From: Tissierellia bacterium
Lineage (GTDB): Bacteria > Bacillota > Clostridia > Tissierellales > Peptoniphilaceae
Direction of reading: 5' to 3'
NCBI GenBank assembly: GCA_030537875.1
Contig: JAUNVC010000012.1
Span: 1 to 41,035, forward strand
Length of the DNA: 41,035 bases
Shown here: piece by piece, positions 25,295-33,343 of the stretch
Numbering within the stretch: the first letter of the stretch is position 1
Layout of the letters: each line of letters starts with the position of its first letter
Notes under the pieces: generated by a model
The model's database searches: none
What the model was told of the DNA's origin: nothing
The model's input: only the letters and a program-made list of their open reading frames with translations
Position numbers and translations under genes: made by a program

Positions 25295-27355
25295 TTATTC
25301 TTCATTTTTATAATCAGCTTGAATCTTTTCAGAAATCTGTCCGGGAACTTCTTCATACCGGATAAATTCCATTGTGAAAGAACCTCTGGCCTGTGTCATT
25401 GCTCTAAGATCAATGGCATATTGGAACATTTCAGCATGCGGTGCCTCCGCAATGAGTTTTTGTGTTCCATCTCTTTGCTGTTCCATTCCAAGAATACGAC
25501 CTCTTCTCTTATTCATATCCCCCATAACATCTCCCAGATATTCATCTGGAATGGTGATTTCTGCTTTTACAATGGGTTCGAGAAGAATGGGTTTAGCTTC
25601 TTGCATCCCTTTCTTAAACGCCAACTGGGCTGCCAATTTAAATGCCATTTCGTTGGAGTCTACATCGTGATAGGATCCATCATACAATACTGCTTTAAGT
25701 TTTACCACTGGATACCCAGCCAAAACTCCATGCTCAATGGAATCTCTCAAGCCCTTTTCAACGGCAGGGAAATAGTTCTTTGGAACTGCTCCACCAAATA
25801 CTTCTTCCGCAAAGACAAAATCTTCTTCACAGGGTTCGAAGCGAATCCAAACATCTCCATATTGTCCTGCACCACCAGATTGTTTCTTGTGTTTACCTTG
25901 TACGCTGGCAGTTGCTTTGATGGTTTCTCTGTAGGCAATTTTGGGATCCCGTAATTCAATTTCTACACCAAAACGGTTTTTGAGTTTATCACTGATAACC
26001 TGTAATTGCATATTCCCCTGTCCACCTACAAGCAATTCTTTGGTTTCACTGTTTCTATCAATGATGAAGGACGGATCTTCTGCGCTCAATTTGTTTAAGC
26101 TGGTTCCAACCTTTTCCTCTTCTCCCTGTTTTTTCGGATATACGGCCATGTAGAGGGTGGGTTGTGGATAACGAATTGTTTCATAGACAATAGGATTGTC
26201 TTTGTCACAAAGAGTATCACCGGTTTTTGTATAATTCAATTTGGAGGTGGCAGCAATGTCGCCAGCCTTTACCATATCTGTGTCCACTTGATTCTTTCCT
26301 CTCAGGAAGAAGAGTCCTCCTGACTTTTCGTCTTTATCTTCCGTGGAGTTATAGATATGGGTGTTTTTATCCATTGTTCCTGAAATTACTTTAAACAAAC
26401 TTAATTTTCCAACAAAGGGGTCCACAATTGTTTTAAATACCACAGCTGAAAATGGTTCATCTTCTGTTGGTTTTCTCTCAACAATTTCGTCGTTCCATAA
26501 TCCCTTATAGACCGGATGTTCTGCAGGAGATGGCAAATAACGTTCACAGGCTTCCAATGCACGTAAAACTCCCTTTGCTTCACTTGCAACACCTACAAAC
26601 AATGGACATAGTTCCCCAGTAGATACGGCCGTTTTAATTCCCTTGATAAATTCTTCCTGTGTGAAGGCTTCTCCGGAAAAATACTTTTCCATCAATTCTT
26701 CTGAGCTTTCTGCAACGATTTCATTCAAGGCTTCAATGTATTTTTCTGCCTTTTCTGCGTACTCAGCAGAGGCTTCCGTTTCTTTGACGTCAGCACCATT
26801 GTATTCATAGGCTTTTTTATCTAGAACGTCAAAATAGCCTTTCAAAGTATCTGCTTCCCCTATGGGAATGGTGAAAGGAATGACCTTATCTCCCAGTTTT
26901 TGCTTGATGATCTGATAGACTTTATCAAACACCACATTTTCCTTGTCCATTTTGTTGAGGAAAATCAAACGTGGAGTGTTGTACTTTTCAACGTTGTTCC
27001 AAGCTTTTTCAGTTCCCACTTCCACTCCAGATTGGGCATCCACCAAAATGATGGAACCGTCCGATACTCTTTTTGCACCGTACATCTCTCCCACAAAGTC
27101 AAAATATCCTGGAGTATCCAAAATATTAAACTTTGTATTATGATGCTCTACTGGAATGACCGAAGTACCTATGGATACACCACGGGCAATTTCCTCTTTA
27201 TCAAAGTCCGAAACTGTATTTTTATCCTCTACGCGACCTTGACGATTGATAACTTTAGTGGCATAAAGCGCCGCTTCGGTAAACGTGGTTTTTCCACTGC
27301 TGGAGTGACCCAGAAGGGAAATATTTCTGATATTTTGGCCTGAATAAGCTTTCAT
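25295..27355 (-). CDS. EF-G-like translation factor GTPase (EF-G2 type)
   Basis: The 686-residue protein has the five-domain layout of elongation factor G. G1 is GHSSSGKTT at 16-24, where true EF-G has GHxDxGKTT. The other GTPase motifs are DTPGYFDF and NKMD, and domain IV is recognised by the GGAGQYGDVW and AVEKGLRDS regions. The changed G1 and sequence drift mark it as the paralogous EF-G2 group, whose role is unclear, rather than the housekeeping FusA of the str operon. I chose ATG 27355, which follows AGGAGG, over an in-frame ATG 19 codons upstream that overlaps the promoter. It forms a single-gene unit with its own promoter and terminator. Confidence 0.9.
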   Translation of the reverse strand: MKAYSGQNIRNISLLGHSSSGKTTFTEAALYATKVINRQGRVEDKNTVSDFDKEEIARGVSIGTSVIPVEHHNTKFNILDTPGYFDFVGEMYGAKRVSDGSIILVDAQSGVEVGTEKAWNNVEKYNTPRLIFLNKMDKENVVFDKVYQIIKQKLGDKVIPFTIPIGEADTLKGYFDVLDKKAYEYNGADVKETEASAEYAEKAEKYIEALNEIVAESSEELMEKYFSGEAFTQEEFIKGIKTAVSTGELCPLFVGVASEAKGVLRALEACERYLPSPAEHPVYKGLWNDEIVERKPTEDEPFSAVVFKTIVDPFVGKLSLFKVISGTMDKNTHIYNSTEDKDEKSGGLFFLRGKNQVDTDMVKAGDIAATSKLNYTKTGDTLCDKDNPIVYETIRYPQPTLYMAVYPKKQGEEEKVGTSLNKLSAEDPSFIIDRNSETKELLVGGQGNMQLQVISDKLKNRFGVEIELRDPKIAYRETIKATASVQGKHKKQSGGAGQYGDVWIRFEPCEEDFVFAEEVFGGAVPKNYFPAVEKGLRDSIEHGVLAGYPVVKLKAVLYDGSYHDVDSNEMAFKLAAQLAFKKGMQEAKPILLEPIVKAEITIPDEYLGDVMGDMNKRRGRILGMEQQRDGTQKLIAEAPHAEMFQYAIDLRAMTQARGSFTMEFIRYEEVPGQISEKIQADYKNEE

Positions 27356-27402
27356 GTTCTTCCTCCTTGTATTTCGATAGAGTTCATAGAACTCATATAC
27401 CC

Positions 27403-27431
27403 AGTATAGCACAAGTTTATTTCTTTTTAAA
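27403..27431 (-). promoter_or_regulatory. Promoter of the EF-G-like gene
   Basis: The minus strand has TTTAAA (27431..27426), a 17-base spacer and TATACT (27408..27403), about 47 bases upstream of the ATG at 27355. Confidence 0.6.
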
Positions 27432-27615
27432 GAGTTTACTTCATTGAAACTACATAAAAAAGCACAAAATTATTCTGGTTTTTCTCCGAATCTATCATAT
27501 TCTGTTCTAGAGCAATGAAAATTTTAGATAAAATGTTTCATGGGTCACTGTGAGAAAAATTTAACCTTCTACTTCAAATGTAAAAAGTATTGTTCATTTG
27601 GTTCTCCATTTATGG

Positions 27616-27621
27616 TATACT
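27616..27621 (+). promoter_or_regulatory. Extended -10 promoter of thyX
   Basis: TATACT at 27616-27621 is preceded by TGG (extended -10). Transcription would begin just before the AAGGAGG ribosome binding site of the gene at 27646. The -35 region (TTGTTC at 20 bases) is poorly spaced. The rest of 27432-27597 holds no gene that I can see. Confidence 0.5.
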
Positions 27622-27645
27622 TTAGAAAAGGATAAGGAGGCAATT

Positions 27646-28344
27646 ATGAAAAAAGTTTTGGACAAAGGATATGTGCGTTTAGTAGATGTCTTGGGAAGTG
27701 ATTTAACGGTCGTGAATGCGGCAAGGGCAAGTTATGCCAAGGAAAGCAAAGAGATGAGTGAGAAGGACGAATCTCTCGTAAAATACCTCGCTAAGCACGA
27801 TCATACTTCTCCATTTCGTCATGCAATGCTTCAGTTTGAAGTATTTGCCCCGCTTATGGTGGCAAGACAGTGGTGGAAATACATTATTGGTAGTTCCCAC
27901 CTAGAAGCAACTGGCGATGCCATGAATGCATGGAATGAATCCTCCAGAAGATATATCACCATGGAACCTACATTCTACATTCCCACAGAAAACGAGTGGA
28001 GAGGTGCTCCCGACAATAATAAACAGGGCTCCAAAGAACCGGTTGCCCAAGAATTGGGAGCAGAGTACACAAAAAAATTGATGGAATATGTGGATCAAGG
28101 TGTAAAACTTTATGAAGAAGCCATGGAAAAAGGAATTTGTGCAGAAGAAGCCCGTCTATTCCTCCCTGCCTACGGAATGTATGTCAGTTGGTACTGGACT
28201 GCATCCTTGCAGGCTGTTGCCCACTTTATAAAGCAAAGACAGGACAGTCACAGTCAATATGAAATCCGCCAATATGCTGCCGCTGTTCGTGAATTGGCAG
28301 AAGAAAAATTCCCCCTAGGAATCAAAGCATTTTTAGACGACTAA
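27646..28344 (+). CDS. thyX: FAD-dependent thymidylate synthase, variant motif
   Basis: ThyX (232 residues) methylates dUMP to dTMP using methylene-tetrahydrofolate and FAD. ARQWWKYIIGSSHLE at 73-87 lies where the family has RQWxRHR, so the RHR part of the ThyX motif is KYI here. The second half NESSRRY (97-103) is intact, with an insertion of about ten residues between the two halves. The N-terminal ARASYAKES and HDHTSPFRHA and the C-terminal QRQDSHSQYEIRQYA are standard. It belongs to a divergent ThyX subgroup that I also associate with phages. ATG 27646 follows AAGGAGG; the upstream ATG at 27598 lies upstream of the promoter. A terminator follows at 28351. Confidence 0.93.
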   Translation: MKKVLDKGYVRLVDVLGSDLTVVNAARASYAKESKEMSEKDESLVKYLAKHDHTSPFRHAMLQFEVFAPLMVARQWWKYIIGSSHLEATGDAMNAWNESSRRYITMEPTFYIPTENEWRGAPDNNKQGSKEPVAQELGAEYTKKLMEYVDQGVKLYEEAMEKGICAEEARLFLPAYGMYVSWYWTASLQAVAHFIKQRQDSHSQYEIRQYAAAVRELAEEKFPLGIKAFLDD

Positions 28345-28350
28345 TAAAAG

Positions 28351-28380
28351 AGGGTTACTTGAAACCAAGTAGCCCTTTTT
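28351..28380 (+). terminator. Terminator of thyX
   Basis: An 11-bp stem AGGGTTACTTG/CAAGTAGCCCT with one G-U pair and a 4-base loop is followed by five T. It lies just after the thyX stop and before the convergent histidine phosphatase gene. Confidence 0.88.
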
Positions 28381-28389
28381 GATTGCCTA

Positions 28390-28998
28390 TTATTTGTCTT
28401 TTTCTATGGCCCAGACACCTACTGGGTCAAGATGAAAAACATTCCTTTGAATATGATTGGTTTTCATGTCCACTGCAATTACTTCGCAATTTTCAATAAA
28501 GTCTCGGTGATAGAGTTCAACCAATTCTTTTCCCTCTAATAAATTTAGCCAAGTGAGAATGACCAAGCCATGGGTTACCACTACAGTGTTTTCTTCTGGA
28601 CAAATCTCCCTTTGAAAGGATTCAATTCGTTCGATCAATTCATGAAAGGATTCTCCATGTTGAGGGGCATACAAATGAGGTTGTTCCCGAAATTGAATAT
28701 AGTCTGGCTCCTGTTCAATGTGAAATTTCACTTTTCCCTGCCATTTTCCCATGTGAATCTCTCGCAAACGAGGATCGATCATGGGAACAAGGTTCTTTTT
28801 GGCCCCTATAATTTCTGCTGTTGTCCTAGCTCTTTTTAAGTCCGACGTATAGATTCGATCAATGTCCACATCTTTTAAATTGTGTGCGACAAGCTCTGCA
28901 GCGGCGATTCCCTCTTCATTGAGTGGTATGTCCAAGGTTCCTTGAAACATTCTCTTTGCATTGTACTCCGTCACACCATGTCTCACAATATATAACAT
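28390..28998 (-). CDS. Histidine phosphatase family protein (phosphoglycerate-mutase-like)
   Basis: This 202-residue enzyme has the catalytic RHG motif at the N-terminus (IVRHGVTEYN), the second arginine in SDLKRARTTAEII, the acidic REIHMGKWQG segment, and the second catalytic histidine in VVVTHGLVI. The family includes cofactor-dependent phosphoglycerate mutases, alpha-ribazole phosphatase (CobC) and broad-range phosphatases. The length and the lack of the mutase insertions point to a phosphatase. A cobalamin operon is nearby but on the other side of the tRNA cluster, so a CobC role is only a possibility. The start has AAGGAAGGA upstream. It lies just downstream of the tRNA terminator. Confidence 0.88.
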   Translation of the reverse strand: MLYIVRHGVTEYNAKRMFQGTLDIPLNEEGIAAAELVAHNLKDVDIDRIYTSDLKRARTTAEIIGAKKNLVPMIDPRLREIHMGKWQGKVKFHIEQEPDYIQFREQPHLYAPQHGESFHELIERIESFQREICPEENTVVVTHGLVILTWLNLLEGKELVELYHRDFIENCEVIAVDMKTNHIQRNVFHLDPVGVWAIEKDK

Positions 28999-29017
28999 AC
29001 TCGTCCTTCCTTATAAG

Positions 29018-29038
29018 AAAAAAGAGACCTACGGTCTC
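29018..29038 (-). terminator. Terminator of the tRNA operon
   Basis: A 6-bp stem GAGACC/GGTCTC with a 3-base loop is followed by six T on the minus strand, 6 bases after the CCA of tRNA-Leu. Confidence 0.85.
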
Positions 29039-29044
29039 ATATTC

Positions 29045-29130
<86 letters not shown>

Positions 29131-29133
29131 TTT

Positions 29134-29210
29134 TGGTGACCCATCCGCGACTCGAACGCGGGACACCTTGATTAAAAGTCAAGTGCTCTGCCAACTGAGC
29201 TAATGGGTCA
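29134..29210 (-). tRNA. tRNA-Lys (anticodon UUU)
   Basis: The acceptor is TGACCCA/TGGGTCA with encoded CCA. The anticodon stem CTTGA/TCAAG closes the loop CTTTTAA, giving anticodon UUU. The T arm is GCGTTCGAGTCGC. Confidence 0.95.
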
Positions 29211-29288
29211 TGGGGTGGATGATGGGAGTCGAACCCACGATCTCCAGAACCACAATCTGGCGCCTTAACCAACTCGGCTACATCCACC
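29211..29288 (-). tRNA. tRNA-His (anticodon GUG)
   Basis: The anticodon stem CCAGA/TCTGG closes the loop TTGTGGT, giving anticodon GUG. The gene encodes the extra 5' G (G-1, at 29288), which faces C73, the identity feature of tRNA-His. The CCA end is encoded and abuts the next tRNA directly. Confidence 0.95.
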
Positions 29289-29295
29289 ATTTGTT

Positions 29296-29369
29296 TGGAG
29301 CGGGTGAAGGGAATCGAACCCTCGTAATCGGCTTGGGAAGCCGGTGCTCTGCCACTGAGCTACACCCGC
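29296..29369 (-). tRNA. tRNA-Gly (anticodon CCC as read)
   Basis: The acceptor is GCGGGTG/CACCCGC with encoded CCA. The loop TTCCCAA lies between CCGGC and GCCGA, giving anticodon CCC; the outermost C-A pair of the anticodon stem is a mismatch. The T arm is GAGGGTTCGATTCCCTT. It is the first gene of the tRNA operon. Confidence 0.9.
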
Positions 29370-29395
29370 GGCATACAAACCGCTAACAATATATT

Positions 29396-29424
29396 ATTAT
29401 ACAGGAGCTATGTCCCTTTGTCAA
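29396..29424 (-). promoter_or_regulatory. Consensus promoter of the tRNA operon
   Basis: The minus strand has a perfect TTGACA (29424..29419), a 17-base spacer and a perfect TATAAT (29401..29396), 26 bases upstream of tRNA-Gly. It is the strongest promoter in the window and drives tRNA-Gly, -His, -Lys and -Leu. Confidence 0.92.
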
Positions 29425-29452
29425 CCATTTCCTTGAAATATTTCTTTTTTCT

Positions 29453-30220
29453 TTAAAGTTTTGGAAGAATAATCTGTTCGCCATCCAACTCTTTGGAAAT
29501 CAATTGGGTGTCATATATGTCTTCAAGCTGAATGACACTTAAATGATCTCCCTTTTTTCTTCGCACTGTCATTTCTTCATTTTTCATGTAAAGAAACTCT
29601 TGTCCGAAGACATGGGCAATATTGATGTCGTGTAAAGATACAATCATGGTTTTCTTTTTTTCTCTATTATATTGCAAAAGCCCCTTTAAAAGTTTGGCTT
29701 GATACTTCAAGTCTAAATTATTCAGCGGTTCATCCAATAGTAAAATATCCGCATCTTGCGCAATAGATCTTGCAATCATCACTCTCTTCATCTCTCCCCC
29801 GCTCAATTCATTCATTCTGCGTTTCCTAAAGTCCATCAATCCGCAAAGGTTAAGGGCCTGTTCAACCGCCTCTTGATCTCTAGCACTAAATGGTTCAAAG
29901 ATCCTTTTGTAAGCATATCGACCTTGACCTACGACGTCTTCAACCTCGAATTCAAAGGCTATGGGCATAAGCTGTCCCACATAGGAAATTCTTTTTGCCT
30001 TTTCTCTTATCGTATAACTAGAAATCCGTTTGTTTTGAAGGTAGACCTCTCCTCTATTCGGTTCTATGAATCCCCCCATAATATCAAGTAGAGTGGTTTT
30101 TCCCGACCCATTGGGTCCCAACAAAACCACCACACTTCCCTTTTCAATTTCCATAGAAAAGTCACGTATTACCGTCTTTTCCCCATAGGAAAAACTTACT
30201 TGATTTAATGTAAGTTCCAT
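29453..30220 (-). CDS. ABC transporter ATPase of the cobalamin/iron-siderophore class (BtuD/FecE-like)
   Basis: This 255-residue ATPase has the Walker A GPNGSGKTT (about residues 35-43), Q-loop YVGQLMP, signature LSGGEMKRVMIARSIAQ, Walker B ILLLDEPLNNLDL and switch SLHDINIA. It is of the FecE/BtuD/FhuC type that powers metal-chelate and vitamin B12 importers. The permease gene ends on the base where this gene begins. Because a cob(I)alamin adenosyltransferase gene is at the head of the same operon, cobalamin or a cobinamide precursor is the most likely cargo; iron-siderophore or heme import is the alternative. Confidence 0.93.
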   Translation of the reverse strand: MELTLNQVSFSYGEKTVIRDFSMEIEKGSVVVLLGPNGSGKTTLLDIMGGFIEPNRGEVYLQNKRISSYTIREKAKRISYVGQLMPIAFEFEVEDVVGQGRYAYKRIFEPFSARDQEAVEQALNLCGLMDFRKRRMNELSGGEMKRVMIARSIAQDADILLLDEPLNNLDLKYQAKLLKGLLQYNREKKKTMIVSLHDINIAHVFGQEFLYMKNEEMTVRRKKGDHLSVIQLEDIYDTQLISKELDGEQIILPKL

Positions 30221-31251
30221 TAGGCATTCCTCCTATGACGTCTTAATAACAAGAGGAAGAAAGGTCCTCCAAAGCATGCAGTAATGATTCCAACAGGTAT
30301 ATCCACATTTTCTACCAGAGTTCTAGCTAAGGTGTCCGATACAATCATAAAAATGGCTCCACCAAAAATGGATGCAGGCAGCAGTGTTTTATGATTGGGC
30401 CCCAAGATGATTCTTAAGAAATGGGGTACAATCAATCCAACAAATCCTATAATTCCACTAATGCTTACGGCAAGGGCTGTCAAAAAGGCCCCCAAGAGGA
30501 GAAGGATTTTCTTAACTCGTTCTACATTAATGCCGATGGATTCTGCCTCCCGATCTCCCAGTGCCAAACCATTCAATTCTTGAACAAAACATCCCAATCC
30601 CAATACGCCAAGAATAAAAACAGGGGCAGCCAAACGTAGAGATGACCAGGTCACTGCACGGAAACTCCCCATGGTCCATAGATAAATTCTGGCCAAATCA
30701 TCCCTATGAAAAATCATCAACAACGAAATAATGGCCGTTAAGATAGAGTTTAGCACCACGCCTGCTAGCAGCAAGTGTACGGTTTGAATCTTCCCTTTTT
30801 TATAGGATAGACCATAGACAATGAGTGAAGTTATTAAAGCCCCAAGAAAAGCGGAAAGTCCAATTACTGAAAAAGAGAGGATATTGAAGGTCGAAAAAAA
30901 TAGGATTGCTATGGTGGCTCCAAAGGCTGCACCCGAAGAAATTCCCATAACATAGGGATCGGCCATGGGATTTCGAAAGATGGCCTGATACATGACACCA
31001 ACCACCGAAAGAAGGGCTCCCACAATTCCAGCCAATAAAATTCTCGGAAGACGAAGTTCCATGAGAATAAACACATTGGTTTCATCAAGAGGTGTGGTAC
31101 GAACATGACCAAAACCATTGGCAATCTTGGTTGATAGGATTTCAACACTCTCTTTCACAGGAATCTTGACAGAACCAAAGGCCATGCTAAAGAGCATGGC
31201 CATCAACGTTCCTATAATCAAAATAAGAAAGAAAACTTTCCTAGTCCACAT
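30220..31251 (-). CDS. FecCD/BtuC-family ABC permease
   Basis: The 343-residue membrane protein has about ten transmembrane helices and the hallmarks of the FecCD family: GALLSVVGVMYQAIFRNPMADPYVMGISSG in its first half, split here as GVMYQAIFRNPMADP and ISSGAAFGA, and GLIVPHFLRIILGPNH with the GxxxP coupling helix near the end. I chose ATG 31251, two codons past the upstream stop, rather than a TTG 21 bases earlier; the ribosome binding site is weak for both. It forms the translocation pathway with the ATPase and the binding protein in the same operon. Confidence 0.92.
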   Translation of the reverse strand: MWTRKVFFLILIIGTLMAMLFSMAFGSVKIPVKESVEILSTKIANGFGHVRTTPLDETNVFILMELRLPRILLAGIVGALLSVVGVMYQAIFRNPMADPYVMGISSGAAFGATIAILFFSTFNILSFSVIGLSAFLGALITSLIVYGLSYKKGKIQTVHLLLAGVVLNSILTAIISLLMIFHRDDLARIYLWTMGSFRAVTWSSLRLAAPVFILGVLGLGCFVQELNGLALGDREAESIGINVERVKKILLLLGAFLTALAVSISGIIGFVGLIVPHFLRIILGPNHKTLLPASIFGGAIFMIVSDTLARTLVENVDIPVGIITACFGGPFFLLLLRRHRRNA

Positions 31252-31252
31252 A

Positions 31253-32464
31253 CTAGAAATCCAACTTTTCAAGAACTTCTGGATGTGCTGCCTTTAAAAG
31301 CTGTTTGAGTCCAACACGTACCATCGAAGCCGTGGGTCTTCCCAAGGTATTGTCATCCACCTTGTAGACCTTTTTATTTTTGACAGCATCAATGGTGCGA
31401 TAATTCTCGCCACCAGTGATGGTATCATAGGCCCATGTTGATGCGTAGATAATAGATGGATTCTGTTTTACGATAAGCTCCGTTGTGTATTCCCAAGTGT
31501 CATTGGCTGCAGCGACGTTTTCAACTCCTGCCGCTTCCATAAGATCATTCATGTAGGAGCCTTGGGGTGAGGTATATTCGCCAAATTCTCCGGCACTTAA
31601 AGAATAATAAACAGAAGGTTTGGACAAACGCTTGGTATAGAACCTTGTGGTAGTTATTTGAGCCTTCATTCCACTAATGATGGCTCTTGCCACAAATTCT
31701 TTATCCATAATGCGTCCCGTATCTAAGATATATTGATAGACATCTTCCATGGTGTGTTGCATGGGCTCAGCAAATACTTCAATACCGGCACTTCTTAACT
31801 TCTCCATCACAGCGGAAGCCGCCTCTCCTGTAATCATAAATACAGCATCGGGCTTTACACTGACAATTTTTTCAATATCTGGATTCATCATATCAGGAAC
31901 AACTACTTTGATATCTGATGCCTCTTCAATGTCCTCACCATATCCCGATTGACCAACCATGGCATCTTTTTCGCCAAGATCGATCAATATCTGGGTAAAA
32001 GCGGGAGAACCTGAAACAATTCTCGTGGGAGTTTTGGTGATAAGAGTATTCTCTCCCCCTCTTTCAAAACTGATAGGATAGCGTACATCTAACTCTCTTG
32101 CAAAAGTATACGCACCTTTTTCCCATCCCACCTTATATCCTAGAGTTTCCAAGATAAAACGCATGGGTAACATTAGCTTTCCGTCTCTAGATGTGATTTT
32201 TTTATCCATGTAGACATCTACACCATTGACCTTGGCTTGTACATTTCCCAGTGTAAATTCTAGAACTACATTCAGCCCAGTTAAAATGGCAGTGTTACCT
32301 TTTTCTTCTACGACGAGGCCCAGTTTTTCGTATTCGGATGGTTCAAAATATGTTCTTCCCTCTGTTACATACGCGTGTTCCACATCCAGATTGATTTTTG
32401 CGGCAATAGGTTGTGTCAAAAGCATTAAGACAACCATCAGTACCATCAGTTTGATTTTTTTCAT
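31253..32464 (-). CDS. Substrate-binding protein with N-terminal stalk domain (BtuF/FepB-like)
   Basis: The 403-residue protein starts with a signal peptide (about residues 1-22, no lipobox). A copper-amine-oxidase-N 'stalk' domain follows (about 25-125, with the typical end LMLPMRFILETLGYKVGWEKGA as region markers LMLPMRFI and LGYKVGW). The rest (about 135-403) is a class III periplasmic-binding fold of the BtuF/FepB/FecB type, with TRIVSGSPAFTQILIDLG and IEKIVSVKPDAVF. Gram-positive binding proteins are usually lipid-anchored; here the stalk domain seems to replace the anchor. It overlaps or abuts the permease gene and follows the EamA gene by 9 bases with GGAGGAAAC before its ATG. Confidence 0.9.
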   Translation of the reverse strand: MKKIKLMVLMVVLMLLTQPIAAKINLDVEHAYVTEGRTYFEPSEYEKLGLVVEEKGNTAILTGLNVVLEFTLGNVQAKVNGVDVYMDKKITSRDGKLMLPMRFILETLGYKVGWEKGAYTFARELDVRYPISFERGGENTLITKTPTRIVSGSPAFTQILIDLGEKDAMVGQSGYGEDIEEASDIKVVVPDMMNPDIEKIVSVKPDAVFMITGEAASAVMEKLRSAGIEVFAEPMQHTMEDVYQYILDTGRIMDKEFVARAIISGMKAQITTTRFYTKRLSKPSVYYSLSAGEFGEYTSPQGSYMNDLMEAAGVENVAAANDTWEYTTELIVKQNPSIIYASTWAYDTITGGENYRTIDAVKNKKVYKVDDNTLGRPTASMVRVGLKQLLKAAHPEVLEKLDF

Positions 32465-32473
32465 TGTTTCCTC

Positions 32474-33343
32474 CTATGATAATGTTTTATCTTTTAATGA
32501 ATGAGTTTTACTTTTATAGACCAGATAGGCTGCTCCAAAAATAAGAACGATTCCGATAAAACTCATTGTGTCAATTGTGTCTCTAAAGAAGATATACCCC
32601 AATACGGCAGAAAATATCACATTGGTGTAATTATAAATGCTCACGATACCGGGCTGTGCCATGGTATAGCTCTTGGTTAAGAAATATTGTCCGAAGGCCC
32701 CTGCAGTTCCAATCGCTAAAAGTCCTAGGATCTCCACAAAACTCGGAAGATAAAATTGAAAGATGACCAATGGTAGCATGAAAACTGTTGTAATGACAGA
32801 AAATGATAGCATAATAGTAAAGTTATCTTCTTTCCCTTTTAAAGTTGAGATGATGACATAAGCCAGAGCTGCAAAGATGGCAGAAAAAAGTCCCGCCAAA
32901 CTCGGCAGCGAAAGATGACTAAGAGATGGTTTGGTTACAAATATTGTGCCGGCAAAGGCAATGACAAATGCCAACACTTCCAATTTGGTAATCCGTTCTT
33001 TTAGAAACAATACAGAAAAAATAGCCACGAAAAATGGGCTGGATTTCTGTAAAATAGCAGCATCTGCACTAGGTAAATGCTTGGTAGCATAAAAATACAG
33101 TAAAACTCCAATCATTCCAAAAAAACCCCGGAAAAACAATCCCTTAAAATTCTTCTTGTCACGATATAAGGGTTTTCCAGCCATCTTTAAAGAAACGGTG
33201 GCTATTACCAACATTATCAAATTCCTCACGAACACTTGTTCGTACACAGGAACGGATTGGGATGTAAATTTAACAGCCATCTGCATAAAAGAAAAACTAA
33301 ATGCTGATAACATCATGTATAGAGCAGCTTTACGATCATTCAT
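32474..33343 (-). CDS. EamA/DMT-family transporter in the cobalamin operon
   Basis: This 289-residue protein has ten predicted transmembrane helices in two homologous halves, the EamA (RhaT) pattern of the drug/metabolite transporter superfamily. Examples are the end of the first half, LKERITKLEVLAFVIAFAGT, marked by LKERITKLEV, and the second-half equivalent FFRDTIDTMSFIGIVLIFG, marked by FFRDTIDTMS. Its ATG overlaps the stop of the adenosyltransferase gene as TAATG, and the binding-protein gene follows directly, so it is embedded in the uptake operon. The family moves small metabolites; a cobalamin-related substrate is only an inference from location. Confidence 0.9.
   Translation of the reverse strand: MNDRKAALYMMLSAFSFSFMQMAVKFTSQSVPVYEQVFVRNLIMLVIATVSLKMAGKPLYRDKKNFKGLFFRGFFGMIGVLLYFYATKHLPSADAAILQKSSPFFVAIFSVLFLKERITKLEVLAFVIAFAGTIFVTKPSLSHLSLPSLAGLFSAIFAALAYVIISTLKGKEDNFTIMLSFSVITTVFMLPLVIFQFYLPSFVEILGLLAIGTAGAFGQYFLTKSYTMAQPGIVSIYNYTNVIFSAVLGYIFFRDTIDTMSFIGIVLIFGAAYLVYKSKTHSLKDKTLS

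Noticed and set aside
28390-28998. Assigning the histidine phosphatase as CobC (alpha-ribazole phosphatase)
   Set aside because: The family is broad, the cobalamin operon is separated by a tRNA operon with its own promoter and terminator, and no CobC-specific residue could be pointed to.
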